Positions 48,197-61,900 of a stretch of DNA of 64,000 nt are shown in pieces. The notes under the pieces are model-generated. The model was not told the DNA's origin, ran no database searches, and was given only the letters and a program-made list of their open reading frames with translations. Position 1 is the stretch's first letter; each line of letters begins with the position of its first letter. The stretch is from Plantago ovata (lineage: Eukaryota; Streptophyta; Magnoliopsida; Lamiales; Plantaginaceae): contig CM051458.1 of NCBI GenBank assembly GCA_028274465.1, positions 85,766,085 through 85,830,084 on the forward strand, given 5' to 3'. Position numbers and translations under genes: made by a program.

Positions 48197-51100
48197 ATGG
48201 AGAAAGAAAGGAAAGCAACAAGTGATTTGCACTTTGATAGAGTTTTCTCAATCTTTCTGGTTCAAGATTGCACATAGGTAAGACATTACCGACAATCACT
48301 TCCTGGTTACAGTGGACAACCCATCTAGTGATGACAAGGACCATGTATCCGCATTTGATTTCTAATCTGTATGGTTCAAGATTGAATTTAGGTAAACCTT
48401 TACCCACTACAACTTCCTGGTAACCGTTGACCACAAGGACAATTTATCACAAATCTAATGCTATCGTATAAATGCAAATAATTTGGCTTTTATTATTGCA
48501 AAGCTCAATTTTTGGGAATCCAACAAAAAGAAACTTTCCAAAGAAATTCATGTGACCACCTCAAAAGTATCATCCTGATGTTGCAAAATATTTATAACTT
48601 TACTCAAGAAAGAGCAAGTTTGCAGAGTCTTCCATTTTGCAACATAAGAAAGAGCAAGTTAGTACAATCATAAAAATAATATCCTGATTTTGCAACATGA
48701 TTATATCTTTGAATCCAACAGATGATAGGTTATGCCCACAGTGAACACATTGAAAAAGAAGAAATTTGAATACAACCGAAATAAGAAAATAGAAAAAACA
48801 TGTACAAAATCCCCATTGTATAAAGGAAGAAATAAACAATGATAAAAACACACTACAAATACTTTTTCTATGAATATGAAGAAATAAAATTCTAATCAAA
48901 TTATACACAGAAAACTAATAGCAATAAAAAGATAAGTAATACTTAATATTAAACATTTAAAACCAGAATATAAAGAATTAGCAAAGAATTTTAGAAATAG
49001 AAATGCAACATATGCTAAGTAAGAAATTAAATGTTAAATGCAACATATGCTGTGTAAAAAAATTAAATGTGTAAAACAGAAAAATTGATAAACGAACAGA
49101 CACAAAATAGAACTTAAATAAGTAGGTATAATATGAAAAAACTATTTATCAATAAGTATTAAAATCATGTACAAAGAATTAGTATAAAATATGGGATGAT
49201 GTGAAATTTTAAAACGAAGCATCATATCCCGAAATAGCAAACTCAGAAAGATGGAGAAAGAATTGAGTCTTTTGATCCTTTCTTTCAATCTTTTATGGTT
49301 CCAAATTGGACATAGGTGAGCCTTTACCGACTATCACACCCAGATCACCGTTTACAACCCGTCTAATGTTAACAAGGACAATTTATCCCAAAAATCACAA
49401 ATGCTATCATGTAAATGCAAAGAAGTTGGCTTCTTTGTTGCAAAGCTCAATTTTTTGGGACTCCCACAAAAACAACTTTCTCAAGGATATCATGTAACCA
49501 TCTTAAAAACTTTATCCTGATTTTGCAGAATTATTTATAACTTTGGATCCAACATTTTTGCTCAAGAAAGAGCAAGTTGCAGAGTCTTATTGAAGTGGAT
49601 AAAGGCACCATAAAAGATGATAGGTTATGCCCACAGTGAACACATTGAAAAGCAAGAAATTTGAATACAACAGAAATAAGAAAATAGAAAAAAACATGTA
49701 CGAAATCCCAATTGTATAAAGGAAGAAATAAACAATGATACAAACACACTACAAATACTTTTTCTATGAATATGAAGAAATAAAATTCTAATTAAATTAT
49801 ACACAGAAAACTAATAGCAATAAAAAGATAAGTAATACTTAATATTAAAAATTTAAAACCAGAATATAAAGAATTAGCAGAGAATTTAGAAATAGAAATG
49901 CAACATATGCTAAGTAAGAAATTAAATGTTAAATGCAACATATGCTGTGTAAAAAAAATTAAATGTGTAAAACAGAACAGACTCAAAATAGAACTTAAAG
50001 AAGCAGGTATAATATGAAAAAACTATTTATCACTAAGTATTAAAATCATGTACAAAGAATTAGTATAAAATATGGGATGATGTGAAATTTTAAAACGAAG
50101 CATCATATCCCGAAATAGCAAACTCTGAAAGATGGAGAAAGAATTGAGTCTTTTGATCCTTTCTTTAAATCTTTATGGTTCCAAATTGGACATAGGTGAG
50201 CCTTTACCGACTATCACATCCAAATCACCGTTTACAACCCGTCTAATGTTAACAAGGACAATTTATCACAAATGCTATCATGTAAATGCAAAGAAGTGGG
50301 CTTGTTTGTTGCAAAGCTCAATTTTTTGGGACTCCCACAAAAACAACTTTCTCAAGGATATCATGTAACCATCTTAAAAACTTTATCCTCATTTTGCAGA
50401 ATGATTTATAACTTTGGATCCAACATTTTTGCTCAAGAAAGAGCAAGTTGCAGAGTCTTATTGAAGTGGATAAAGGCACCATAACAGATGATAGGTTATG
50501 CCCACAGTGAACACATTGAAAAGAAAGAAATTTGAAAACAACAGAAATAAGAAAATAGAAAAAACTTGTACAAAATCCCCATTATATAAAGGAAGAAATA
50601 AACAATGATAAAAGCACACTACAAATACTTTTTCTATGAATATGAAGAAATAAAATTCTAATTAATTATACACAGAGAACTAATAGCAATAAAAATATAA
50701 GTAATAATTAATATTAAAAATTTAAAACCAGAATATAAAGAATTAGCAGAGAATTTTAGAAATAGAAATGCAACATATGCTAAGTAAGAAATTAAATTTT
50801 AAATGCAACATATGCTGTGTAAAAAAATTAAATGTGTAAAACAGAAAAATTGATAATCGAACAGACACAAAATAGAACTTAAAGAAGCAGGTATAATATG
50901 AAAAACTATTTATCAATAAGTATTAAAATCATGTACAAAGAATTAGTATAAAATATGGGATGATGTGAAATTTTAAAACGAAGCATCATATCCCGAAATA
51001 GCAAACTCAGAAAGATGGAGAAAGAATTGAGTCTTTTGATCCTTTCTTTCAATCTTTTATGGTTCCAAATTGGACATAGGTGAGCCTTTACCGATTATCA

Positions 51101-54100
51101 CACCCAGATCACCGTTTACAACCCGTCTAATGTTAACAAGGACAATTTATCCCAAAAATCACAAATGCTATCATGTAAATGCAAAGAAGTTGGCTTCTTT
51201 GTTGCAAAGCTCAATTTTTTGGGACTCCCACAAAAACAACTTTCTCAAGGATATCATGTAACCATCTTAAAAACTTTATCCTGATGTTGCAGAATTATTT
51301 ATAACTTTGGATCCAACATTTTTGCTCAAGAAAGAGCAAGTTGCAGAGTCTTATTGAAGTGGATAAAGGCACCATAACAGATGATAGGTTATGCCCACAG
51401 TGAACACATTGAAAAGGAAGAAATTTGAATACAACAGAAATAAGAAAATAGAAAAAAACATGTACGAAATCCCCATTGTATAAATGGAGAAATAAACAAT
51501 GATACAAACACACTACAAATACTTTTTCTATGAATATGAAGAAATAAAATTCTAATTAAATTATACACAGAAAACTAATAGCAATAAAAAGATAAGTAAT
51601 ACTTAATATTAAAAATTTAAAACCAGAATATAAAGAATTAGCAGAGAATTTTAGAAATAGAAATGCAACATATGCTAAGTAAGAAATTAAATGTTAAATG
51701 CAACATATGCTGTGTAAAAAAAATTAAATGTGTAAAACCGAACATACTCAAAATAGAACTTAAAGAAGTAGGTATAATATGAAAAAACTATTTATCAATA
51801 AGTATTAAAATCATGTACAAAGAATTAGTATAAAATATGTGATGATGTGAAATTTTAAAACGAAGCATCATATCCCGAAATAGCAAACTCTGAAAGATGG
51901 AGAAAGAATTGAGTCTTTTGATCCTTTCTTTCAATCTTTATGGTTCCAAATTGGACATAGGTGAGCCTTTACCGACTATCACATCCAAATCACCGTTTAC
52001 AACCCGTCTAATGTTAACAAGGACAATTTATCACAAATGCTATCATGTAAATGCAAAGAAGTGGGCTTGTTTGTTGCAAAGCTCAATTTTTTGGGACTCC
52101 CACAAAAACAACTTTCTCAAGGATATCATGTAACCATCTTAAAAACTTTATCCTGATTTGCAGAATGATTTATAACTTTGGATCCAACATTTTTGCTCAA
52201 CAAAGAGCAAGTTGCAGAATCTTATTGAAGTGGATAAAGGCACCATAACAGATGATAGGTTATGCCCACAGTGAACACATTGAAAAGGAAGAAATTTGAA
52301 AACAACAGAAATAAGAAAATAGAAAAAACTTGTACAAAATCCCCATTGTATAAAGGAAGAAATAAACAATGATAAAAACACACTACAAATACTTTTTCTA
52401 TGAATATGAAGAAATAAAATTCTAATTAAATTATACACAGAAAACTAATAGCAATAAAAAGATAAGTAATAATTAATATTAAAAATTTAAAACCAGAATA
52501 TAAACAATTAGCAGAGAATTTTAGAAATAGAAATGCAACATATGCTAAGTAAGAAATTAAATATTAAATGCAACATATGCTGTGTAAAAACATTAAATGT
52601 GTAAAACCAAACAGACTCAAAATAGAACTTAATGTAGCAGGTATAATATGAAAAAACTATTTATCAATAAGTATTAAAATCATGTAAAAAGAATTAGTAT
52701 AAAATATGGGATGATGTGAAATTTTTAAACGAAGCATCATATCCCAAAATAACAAACTCAGAAAGATGGAGAAAGAATCGAGTCTTTTGATGCATTCTTT
52801 CAATCTTTCTGGTTCCAAATTGGACATAGGTGAGCCTTTACCGACTATCACATCCAGATCACCGTTTACAACCCATCTAATGTCAACAACGACAATTTAT
52901 CCCAAAAATCACAAATGCTATCATGCAAATGCAAAGAAGTTGGCTTCTTTGTTGCAAAGCTCAATTTTTTGGGACTCCCACAAAAACAACTTTCTCAAGG
53001 ATATCATGTAACCATCTTAAAAACTTTATCCTGATTTTGCAGAATGATTTATAAATTTGGATCCAACATTTTTGCTCAAGAAAGAGCAAGTTGCAGAGTC
53101 TTATTGAAGTGGATAAATGCACCATAACAGATGATAGGTTATGCCCACAGGGAACACATTGAAAAGGGAGTAATTTGAATACAACAGAAATAAGAAAACA
53201 GAAAAAACATGTACAAATCCCCATTGTATGAAGGAAGAAATAAACAATGATAAAAACACACTACAAATACTTTTTCTATGAATATGAAGAAATGGAATTC
53301 TAATTAAATTATACACAGAAAACTAATAGCAATAAAAAGATAAGTAATACTTAATATTAAAATTTTAAAACCAGAATATAAAGAATTAGCAGAGAATTTT
53401 AGAAATAGAAATGCAACATATGCTAAGTAAGAAATTAAATGTTAAATGCAACATATGCTGTGTAAAAAAAATTAAATGTGTAAAACCGAAAAATTGATAA
53501 ACGAACAAACTCAAAATAGAACTTAAAGAAGCAGGTATAATATGTAAAAACTATTTATCAATAAGTATTAAAATCATGTAAAAAGAATTAGTATAAAATA
53601 TGGGATGATGTGAAATTTTAAAACGAAGCATCATATCCCGAAATAGCAAACTCAGAAAGATGGAGAAAGAATTGAGTCTTTTGATCATGTATTTCAATCT
53701 TTCTGGTTCCAAATTGGACATAGGTGAGCCTTTACCGACTATCAAATCCAGATCACCGTTTATAACCCGTCTAATGTTAACAAGGACAATTTATCCCAAA
53801 AATCACAAATGCTATCATGTAAATGCAAAGAAATTGGCTTCTTTGTTGCAAAGCTGAATATTCTGGGACTCCCACAAAAACAACTTTCTCAAGGATATCA
53901 TGTAATAACCATCTTAAAAACTTTATCCTGATTTTGCAGAATGATTTATAACTTTGGATCCAATATTTTTGCTCAAGAAAGAGCAAGTTGCAGAGTCTTA
54001 TTGAAATGGATAAAGAGACCCAACACAGATGATCCCAGAACAAGCCACAGAGTACACATTAAATACAAATACATCCGAGTACAAAAGAAATAAGAAAACA

Positions 54101-54640
54101 AGAAAAACATATACAAAAGCATTTGTACATATGAACAAAATACTAATTAAATTTAAATTATACAATAAAAATCTACTAGCATTGCAAATAATATAAACAT
54201 TTAAAATCCACAGTACAAAGAATTGGCATAGAACTAAAAATATTAGAATTGAAAAAGCAATGGAAAATATGTTATGTGAGAAATTAAATGTATAAACTAG
54301 AAAACCTCGATGAGTTGATAATGTATAAAATAGAAAACCTCGATGAGTTGATAAAAGAACAGTCCCCGAATAGAACTTAAAGAACCAGGTATAATATGAA
54401 CAAATTATTTTTTCAATAATTATTAAAATCATATAAAGAGAACTAGTGTAAAATATGAGATGACATGAAACTTTAAAACAATTCATCATATCCCCAAATA
54501 GCACTCAGATAGATGGGAAGGAAAAAAAGGGCATAGGTGAGCCTTTACCGACTATAACTGAGTTACACTTTGATAGAGTTTTCCTGCTTTTCAATCATTC
54601 TGGTTTAAAATTGGACATAGGTGAGCCTTTACCGACTAAA
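48197..54640. repeat. Tandem array of about 0.88-kb units with higher-order dimer pattern
   Basis: Taking the phrase ATGGAGAAAGAA as anchor, units start at 48197 (diverged), 49251, 50132, 51015, 51897, 52766, 53660 and 54513 (diverged); inner spacings are 881, 883, 882, 869 and 894. Units 49251 and 51015 share small changes (an extra T, CCCAAAAATCAC present), and units 50132 and 51897 share others (those 12 bases lost, AAGTGGGCTTG). An AB dimer of about 1765 bp was therefore itself duplicated. The edges are diverged, as expected under unequal crossing-over. A 63-81-codon plus-strand frame is open in most units but is short, AT-rich and not recognisable. The array lies between two ends of a decayed beta-galactosidase gene. 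Confidence 0.95.
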
Positions 54641-55136
54641 TATTATTACAGCCCATTTTGACATATAACAGCCCCCCTACTCTATAAGCCCCTTCAACAT
54701 CTCCATCTTCATTTTCCACCTATAATATCAATAACGACATAAAGGTGCATGGAAAAAGCTACAAAGTACTTGCACAGTACCACAAGCAATGACACATCAA
54801 AACACATCGAGTATAGGTAAGACTTTCAGTAGCCTGTAACCACTAATGAAGTTATAGATTCTCAATACAGTCGAACGATACTTGTTTCTTTACAGCTGCC
54901 TGGTCCTAACAATAAAAAGATAATAACACTGCAGGTTCAAGTACTAAACAACTTAAAATTTATGCTCTTATACACTTATACCGAAGTTCCATGTTCAGGC
55001 AAGGATTACTAATTTGAACGAGCAAAAGGACGATTAAAGTTTCTAGCAGATTCCAAAAGGTTGCATTAGATGAGAGCAATTTTTTAGAATCCTGAAAAAT
55101 TGAACCCATTAATTTTTTAGCCTTTTACCTCTCCTC
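54641..55136. other. Flank between the array and the GH35 N-terminal fragment
   Basis: AT-rich; no exon recognised. Confidence 0.35.
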
Positions 55137-55245
55137 TCAGGGGTCCAGTGCTGACTTCCTGCAGAGTTCAGTATAATGCACAGAACTTGACTGCAGAACT
55201 CTTTGTTTCCCATCAATCACGAAAGCCTTGATGGAATTCACACCT
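55137..55245 (-). pseudogene. Beta-galactosidase N-terminal exon remnant
   Basis: After an AG acceptor the minus strand reads NSIKAFVIDGKQRVLQSSSVHY, matching the start of GH35 beta-galactosidases (T.D.KALVIDGKRRVLQSGSIHYPR). It then degenerates (TELCRKSALDP, stop) where the family has PRSTPEMWP. Same strand as, and upstream of, the GH35 3' half at 44257-45923, so both probably derive from one gene whose middle is lost or replaced by the tandem array. Upstream, 55560-55372 has a leader-like stretch ending in GT that may be the old first exon. Confidence 0.65.
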
Positions 55246-55907
55246 TCAAAAACAGTAAAATCGGTAAGAAAAGTGAGTGCAACACGATATATCCAAAAAA
55301 CCACATTAAATTGATTATGCAAACAGGCTACAGAAATCATAAACCCTAACCCTAACTTATACTATACCTCTTCTTCAGCGGTCTATCCACAATTGGCAAC
55401 AGGACACCGCGTTTGGTGATCGAAACTGACGAGAATGATGAATCAGACAGCAATTGGTACAATGTTAGGGTTCGGTCCCTTGTCGCCAGCAATTGATTGG
55501 ACAATTCGGATACAATCAATCATACGGCAGAGATATGGAGAAAATCAATGATGAGTGATTGTTCTCTGGTTTTGGATTTTCCCGCCTTTCCCTTGGGGAA
55601 GATGTACCGTAGAATGTACGGTGTGTATTGTCGAGTATTTAAATATATACGTATTGATAGGTACACGTGAAACCAACGCAACGCGGTTAATGCGATTTAT
55701 TTTTCTTTCACTTTTTTACTTTACCGACTCAAATAAAAACTTCTCCTTCAGAGAGTTCCTCAAAAAGGAAATTACTTGCGGTACCACCCCCCAGTTTATA
55801 GATGGAAATAAATAATAACACCCAAACTTTTCCTTCTTTAATCTTCCACACCGCCTTCATAATAATTAGGCCTAATAATAATATACCCTTTTTGAGAAAA
55901 AGAAAAA
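55246..55907. other. Intergenic region between divergent genes
   Basis: Separates the decayed minus-strand GH35 gene from the plus-strand pseudouridine synthase. The part around 55372-55560 is leader-like on the minus strand. The rest is AT-rich with no gene. Confidence 0.4.
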
Positions 55908-55929
55908 CTATATAACCCTGTATATAAAA
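55908..55929 (+). promoter_or_regulatory. TATA region of the pseudouridine synthase gene
   Basis: CTATATAAC (55908) and TATATAAAA (55921) lie 70-90 bases before the ATG at 55997. Either could serve as the TATA box. Confidence 0.45.
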
Positions 55930-55996
55930 TTACCTTCTTAGTTCTCTCTTTGTCAAACTGTCGAACAGTTGTCGTGCAAACGGAAGCTCTTCCGAA

Positions 55997-58900
55997 ATGG
56001 AGAACAACAGCCCCAGCAACGACCTCATCGATCTGCTCTCCCAGCTCCAATATCTCCAAACAAGAATCAAGGTATTCCACTCCTTATCTCTTAATCAACT
56101 TTGTTTAATTCATTGCTTTTCTTACTATTTTTTTTTTTTTTTCCTTTTCTTGCCATCTTCAAAACTCAGGAGCTGGAAACTGAGAATGCCAAGCTCTCAA
56201 CACGGCTCACTAGCTGCGTTTGCCAAAAGGTAAACCGTCAATGATTTACTATACAAGTCATTTGATGAGTGTGTTGATTCGGGCACTCATCTGTACATCG
56301 TTTTTTCTAGGTGCAGTTGGTGGGAAGTAACGAAGCTCAGGGTTTGGAGGGCCATAATTCTGTTGAAGAAATGAAAACTCTGAAACTAGACAGTAATGGT
56401 GTTGAAACCAAGAATTTGCCAGGTTAAGCTTGGCCCTGATTATGATTGATTGTATATCACTATATCAGTATATGTGTTTGATACAGTTTCATTTTCGTCT
56501 TTCTGGATTTGATTTGAACGTTTTTTTTATAACTTGTCAGATTCTGGTGGTCATGCAAGGTCAGTGCATCACTTACCTAAGCGGTACATTGCTCTGAAAG
56601 TGATGTATTTTGGTCCAAGGTAACACATTTTGGGAATAAGCGTTTTACTTTACATACTATGTTGACATGGGGAACTTCTTATCATGAAACACTGGACTGA
56701 CATGCTAAAGAAATACTACTTCATGTCGTATAATGAACCAACTTTTTTCTGCTTTTATGGTTCCTTGGCGTTCGAATTTCAAGTCTGGGTAGTTATAAAA
56801 TGCTAGCTCGGAGTAGTAAATTTCCATGTGTGAGAGACTAATGTTAAAAGTTAAAATGAAAAACGAGCCTTTTAATGGAGGCAGGCTTCAATTAAGACTT
56901 GTAGGAGTGGTTTTTGTGAGGTACTATTCCAATTATGTCGTATCTCTCTCCTACTCTTGATTCCGTTTGAGGTGATGAATATGGTACCTTATTTCATTAT
57001 TATCTCCTAGCCTGAAGAATGGGTTGCCGTGATGCCAGCAATTCTAACTTCTCATGCATGCTGCGTTTTAATTGAAGTCTTATTTAGGATAGACACCTAA
57101 GTGAAGAAATCTGGTTTCCACATTATATGAGCATTAGAAGATTATTAATAACAATCAGCAGACAAAGTGACATTGTTAGAGCTCTCCGATGCAATAATTC
57201 TTTCTTCTATCTATCGTCATATATTTACATCCAGTATTGCAGGTTTTATGGCTTTGCTTCAGAGGCCCAGATGGACCCCACTGTGGAGGTATTTCTTAAT
57301 TTTTGTCAATTCATGCATGCACACCTTTATCTATACCTAAGTCGCATGATATCTGGACATTTAATCAAATTTTCTTACTTTTATAATAGTGCAGTCGGAA
57401 ATATTTAAAGCCCTGAAAAAGACAATGTTAATATCTGGTGACAAGAAGGAATTGAAATACTCTAGATGCGGCAGAACAGACAAAGGAGTTTCTTCTATTG
57501 GGCAAGTAAGTATTTATGTCCATCAAAGATTGACTATGTTTAAAAGCTTAACTGTTTTATGAATTGTATCAGAAACAAGCTGTAAAAAGAGAAGATAGAT
57601 TTAGTTCTTAGTAATGAGTATTGTTAAAGTCTTCAGAAATAATTTATGCACTCAAATCTCAGTGTGTGTTTGGTCTGGGAATAATGATTCTCTTGGCCTT
57701 AACTCTGTGATAGTTACAGTATATCTGGACCTCCTAACTGTTGTTTAGTATGAATTCGGTCCTTGTGCTAATTTATTTTGTTTTCAAGACGAGTTGACGA
57801 AGATTCTTAACTTGGGTAGTCTACACTTCTGTAGATAAACTCACCACTCAGGTATTAATGTAAGAGGGTAGATATGACGCACACTTGTTACCTATGTAGT
57901 TTATAGAAATTCACTGATAACTGTAGTTATAATGTGAAAACTCAAAACCTTTGGGACGGCTAATGTAATCTATTGCAGGTAATCTCTCTATTTGTGCGAT
58001 CAAAGCTTAGGGAAGCAGTGGCTGGAGATGGATATTCTGAGGAGCCGTTGGCTGAAGAATCATGTGGTATAGTTCTCTGCTCTCTTTTTTTTTTCCTTTT
58101 CTTTTTCTTTCTATGTTCTTCATTAAAAAAAGAAAGAAAGATCCTTCCTCAAATTGCTTGCCTTCCCATAATTGTGTTGTTATTTTTCAAGTTCTGAACT
58201 TTTGTCAGTAAGAAAGATATTTGATACTGTAAGTTCAAAATACTTCACAATCCATACTTCATGGACCTTGATATTATACATCGATGTAGCCAAAACAAAT
58301 TAAATAATGACATGCTGTATGTCTGGAGGAAGCTACCTCTGGTTATTACAGCCGTATTCACATAGCTTTTTTCAGATATATAATACAGATCTTATGAAAT
58401 AGATAATAGATGTGATGGGTAGTTTTGGTCTATAAAATTTGGTTACATTAAATTTGAACTGTTATTGATTTTGATGTTCTGTGTGCATGTTGAATATGAA
58501 AGTTTCGTCTACGTATCCAATTCAATGACATTCTGGTTTCTAGTTGCGGACGAGTAACTTTTTTTGCCCCCTAAACAGGTGCAGAATTAGATTATGTGAA
58601 GATACTAAATGGAGTCCTACCAAAAGATATTCGAATCATTGGCTGGTCTTCTGCTCCTAGTGATTTCAGTGCAAGGTCTTTATACTTCCTGGCTTCCTCT
58701 TCCTTTTTTCTTTTTCTTTTTTCAAAATAAAAAAAGCCATTCATTTAGATGTTGGAATTTTCTAATGTAGGGAAGAAAAATATACTCATGTTTCAGTTTG
58801 TGAACAACAGGGCATTTGCCATTTAATGTTAAGGGTGATGCAATATCGTCGATAGCAATATAGGATCACTATAATGTTAATTTGATTGGTTTTCCATGGG

Positions 58901-61900
58901 ATTATAGGGTCATGTGGCTCATGCCAAACAATTGACCAGTCAGGAAAAAAACTATTTTCATAGTATCCCTATTCCTGAAGGCAATAGGTATACCACATAG
59001 TGGTTTGTTCTCAACTGCATCTTCCCAACAGTTTGATTATGATATACTATTATTTTAGGTGAGGTGTCCTAAAAATCATGGGTACATTTTTAATACTGGG
59101 AGGTTGTATTTTCTGTTGATCCTCTAGTTTGTCTTGGTCATATGTAAGAAAATCAAGATTATAAATGATACTCCCTCCATCTACGAGCAAGGTTCACATT
59201 TCATTTTGTTGACTTTTTTTAGGGCCAGTTTGACCTCACATTATTTTCAAATCGTACCGGAAAAATAATTAACGAAATTATATTATGAAAGTTTAATCAT
59301 TAAAATCCGTTAATTATTTTTTCCGGTGCAAATTGAAAATAATATGTGGTCAAACTGAACCTAAAAAAAGTCAACGACATGAAATGAGAACCTTGCCAGT
59401 AGACGGAGGTATATATCAGTTGGAAGAAAATTTCCATTTAGCTAGATTATGGTGTATGGTGGTATTTGTACCTAAGTACCTTTATAAGATGTGGAAACCT
59501 TACTGCTTTTTAGATTTCAGCCAGAAGGAACATACTAGGATTGTAGATATCACCACTTAAATGGTGCTAAAGTTTCTTTAGCTTCTACTTTTATTCCCTT
59601 TATGTATTGTATTCCACATGTGCAGATTCAGCTGTTTGAGTAGGGAGTACAAGTACCTATTTTGGAGAGGAAATTTGGATATTATGGTGCATATTCTGCA
59701 ACTCTCTCTTTTGTTCTCTTTTTTCTCTTTTTCTCCTCCCCCTATTGTTTTTAAGAACTTTGCAAGTCTTTGAACATTTTCACAGGCAATGGAGGTTGCC
59801 AGTAAGAAATTTATTGGAGAACATGATTTCAGAAATTTCTGTAAGATGGATGCAGCTAATGTGCACAACTATAAACGGCGCATCACTTCTTTTCAGATTA
59901 TTCAGTGCACTGAAAGGTGCAGGCTATTCAGAATGATCTGAATTATCAATTTAAAAAAAAAATATTGTTTTTGGGGAATGGGTTGGTGGTTGATATATTC
60001 TTTACCACCTCACTGGCCCACCCCCAAATAGAATTTTCAGGTTGATCTCCCAGTTTCAGAAATATACGTAACTTTGAAGAAATGACCAGTCATGTCCATT
60101 TCTTCTGTCAGGTTTGAAGGTGATCAATTATGGGCAGTGGAAGTCACAGGCAGTGCTTTCCTGTGGCACCAGATCCGATGTATGGTTGCTGTACTCTTTT
60201 TGATTGGCCAAGGTCTTGAATCTGCTGATGTGCGTGATTTCTTTCCTTTTGGCTTATGCTGGTTTCTTTGGAGCTGAATCTGTTTAATTTTTTCCTTGTT
60301 GAAAAATTTGCATGCTGGCTCCTCACATAAAAACATTGCCTAACGACCAACTTGTCAAATATAATGTTTGAGTCATGGCTAGCAGACTTTTTGTTATGAA
60401 TATGCGTGTATCAGTATGATTGATTGCTAGCTCACGCCTTCAAAATTATGTTGTGCCAAGGACTGAGCTAGCATCTCATGTATCAAGTTGGCATTTCATG
60501 TGTGTGTGTGTTCCCCTGGCCTGGCTCATTTTTTATGCACCGTTAGGCCCTGTTTTATTCATCTGAAAAATCCAAGTTTTCAGTTCAGTTCAGGCTAGAT
60601 TTGGTCAGTTGAATATACTACAAATTCAGATGATATGAATCAAACAGAGCCTGCTCTTACCAATGCTGTATACCCTCTGTCTGGATATGGCATTTGATAA
60701 TGATTATTTTGTAATTTCTGACGTGTAAACTTTGAAGCATATGCTTGGTCGGTTGCTTAAATTAGAGAATTGTATCTATATCAACTATGTTATGCTGGTA
60801 GAATGATAGTCAAATTCATGGCCAGCGGTGGATATTTTTCTTTTGCCAAGAGTACCCAATTTTGTTAGTAATCGTGGTGTGGTGAGTTCTTTCATATTCT
60901 GCCATTGTTTTATGTTCTGAATGAAAATCCAATGGATAGGCTGACAGACTAGTGTTCTGGATTCAATAAATCCAGTAAAATATTGTGGCTTTGGGCCTCG
61001 GTGCATGCTTTGTTTATGTTATGTACATGTTTATGTGCAGACAACTCTTCACATTCTTTATCCACACACTTCAATGGGAAAGTTCTAACTTTGTATTCAT
61101 ATACTTCAGATTGTAGATGTATTGCTGGATATTGAATTAACACCAAGGAAACCACAATACACAATGGCTCCAGAGATCCCGTTGGTTCTCCATTCCTGTG
61201 AATTTAAAGAACTCAAATTTATGTGCTCATCAGGTACTTCTCCCTGAAATTATTCCTGTAGCTCTTTTCTCCTTCATCTTGCTTTCTCATACTGCATCGC
61301 ATCATCAAACTTCATAATTCAGCTCCATTTATGTCTAAATCTACAATCAATCACTCTCACCTTTGTATTCAGTATTTATCAACAACATGGTGGCAGTCTA
61401 ATGCCAATTTTGCTGCAGTGATAATCTGATTTCAGAATCTTCTCCTGTGTTTAACTTACTACAGATGCTAGAAAAGCGCTTTATGCCCACTTGGAGAAGG
61501 AATGCAGAGATTATAAACTGCAGTCAGCAATCTTCAACGAGGCTTTGCTAAACTGTTCCAGTGATATCTATGGTACCATTCTTGTAAATATCACTAGCTA
61601 CATTTCTGCTTCATCTGCTTATCAAACTGTTCACTTACTCAATTTCATTCACCAGATTACAATCAACTAAATAACAGAACAAAAAAGAAGGAACCTGCAC
61701 ACATCCCTCTCCTGTCACGACCAACTGAGCGTAAGTCACAGCCTCATTAACAAATCGCCCAGAGCCTTAGTACTATGCCTAATCTTTTCTACTTGTCGGG
61801 AAAAAGAACTTTGCTGCATTGCTCGAGCTTCGTCATCTTTACTCATAATTTTGTGGAATTTGTTGGATGAAAAATCAATGTTGTCACGCCTTTTTTGGTA

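Noticed and set aside
48045-54504. Many 60-168-codon hydrophobic open frames in the array as genes
   Set aside because: They come from AT-rich repeat units, change frame between units, and have no recognisable motif.
48197-54640. CRISPR-like or phage-type repeat array
   Set aside because: Units are nearly 0.9 kb, in a plant genome, with no short-repeat/spacer pattern.
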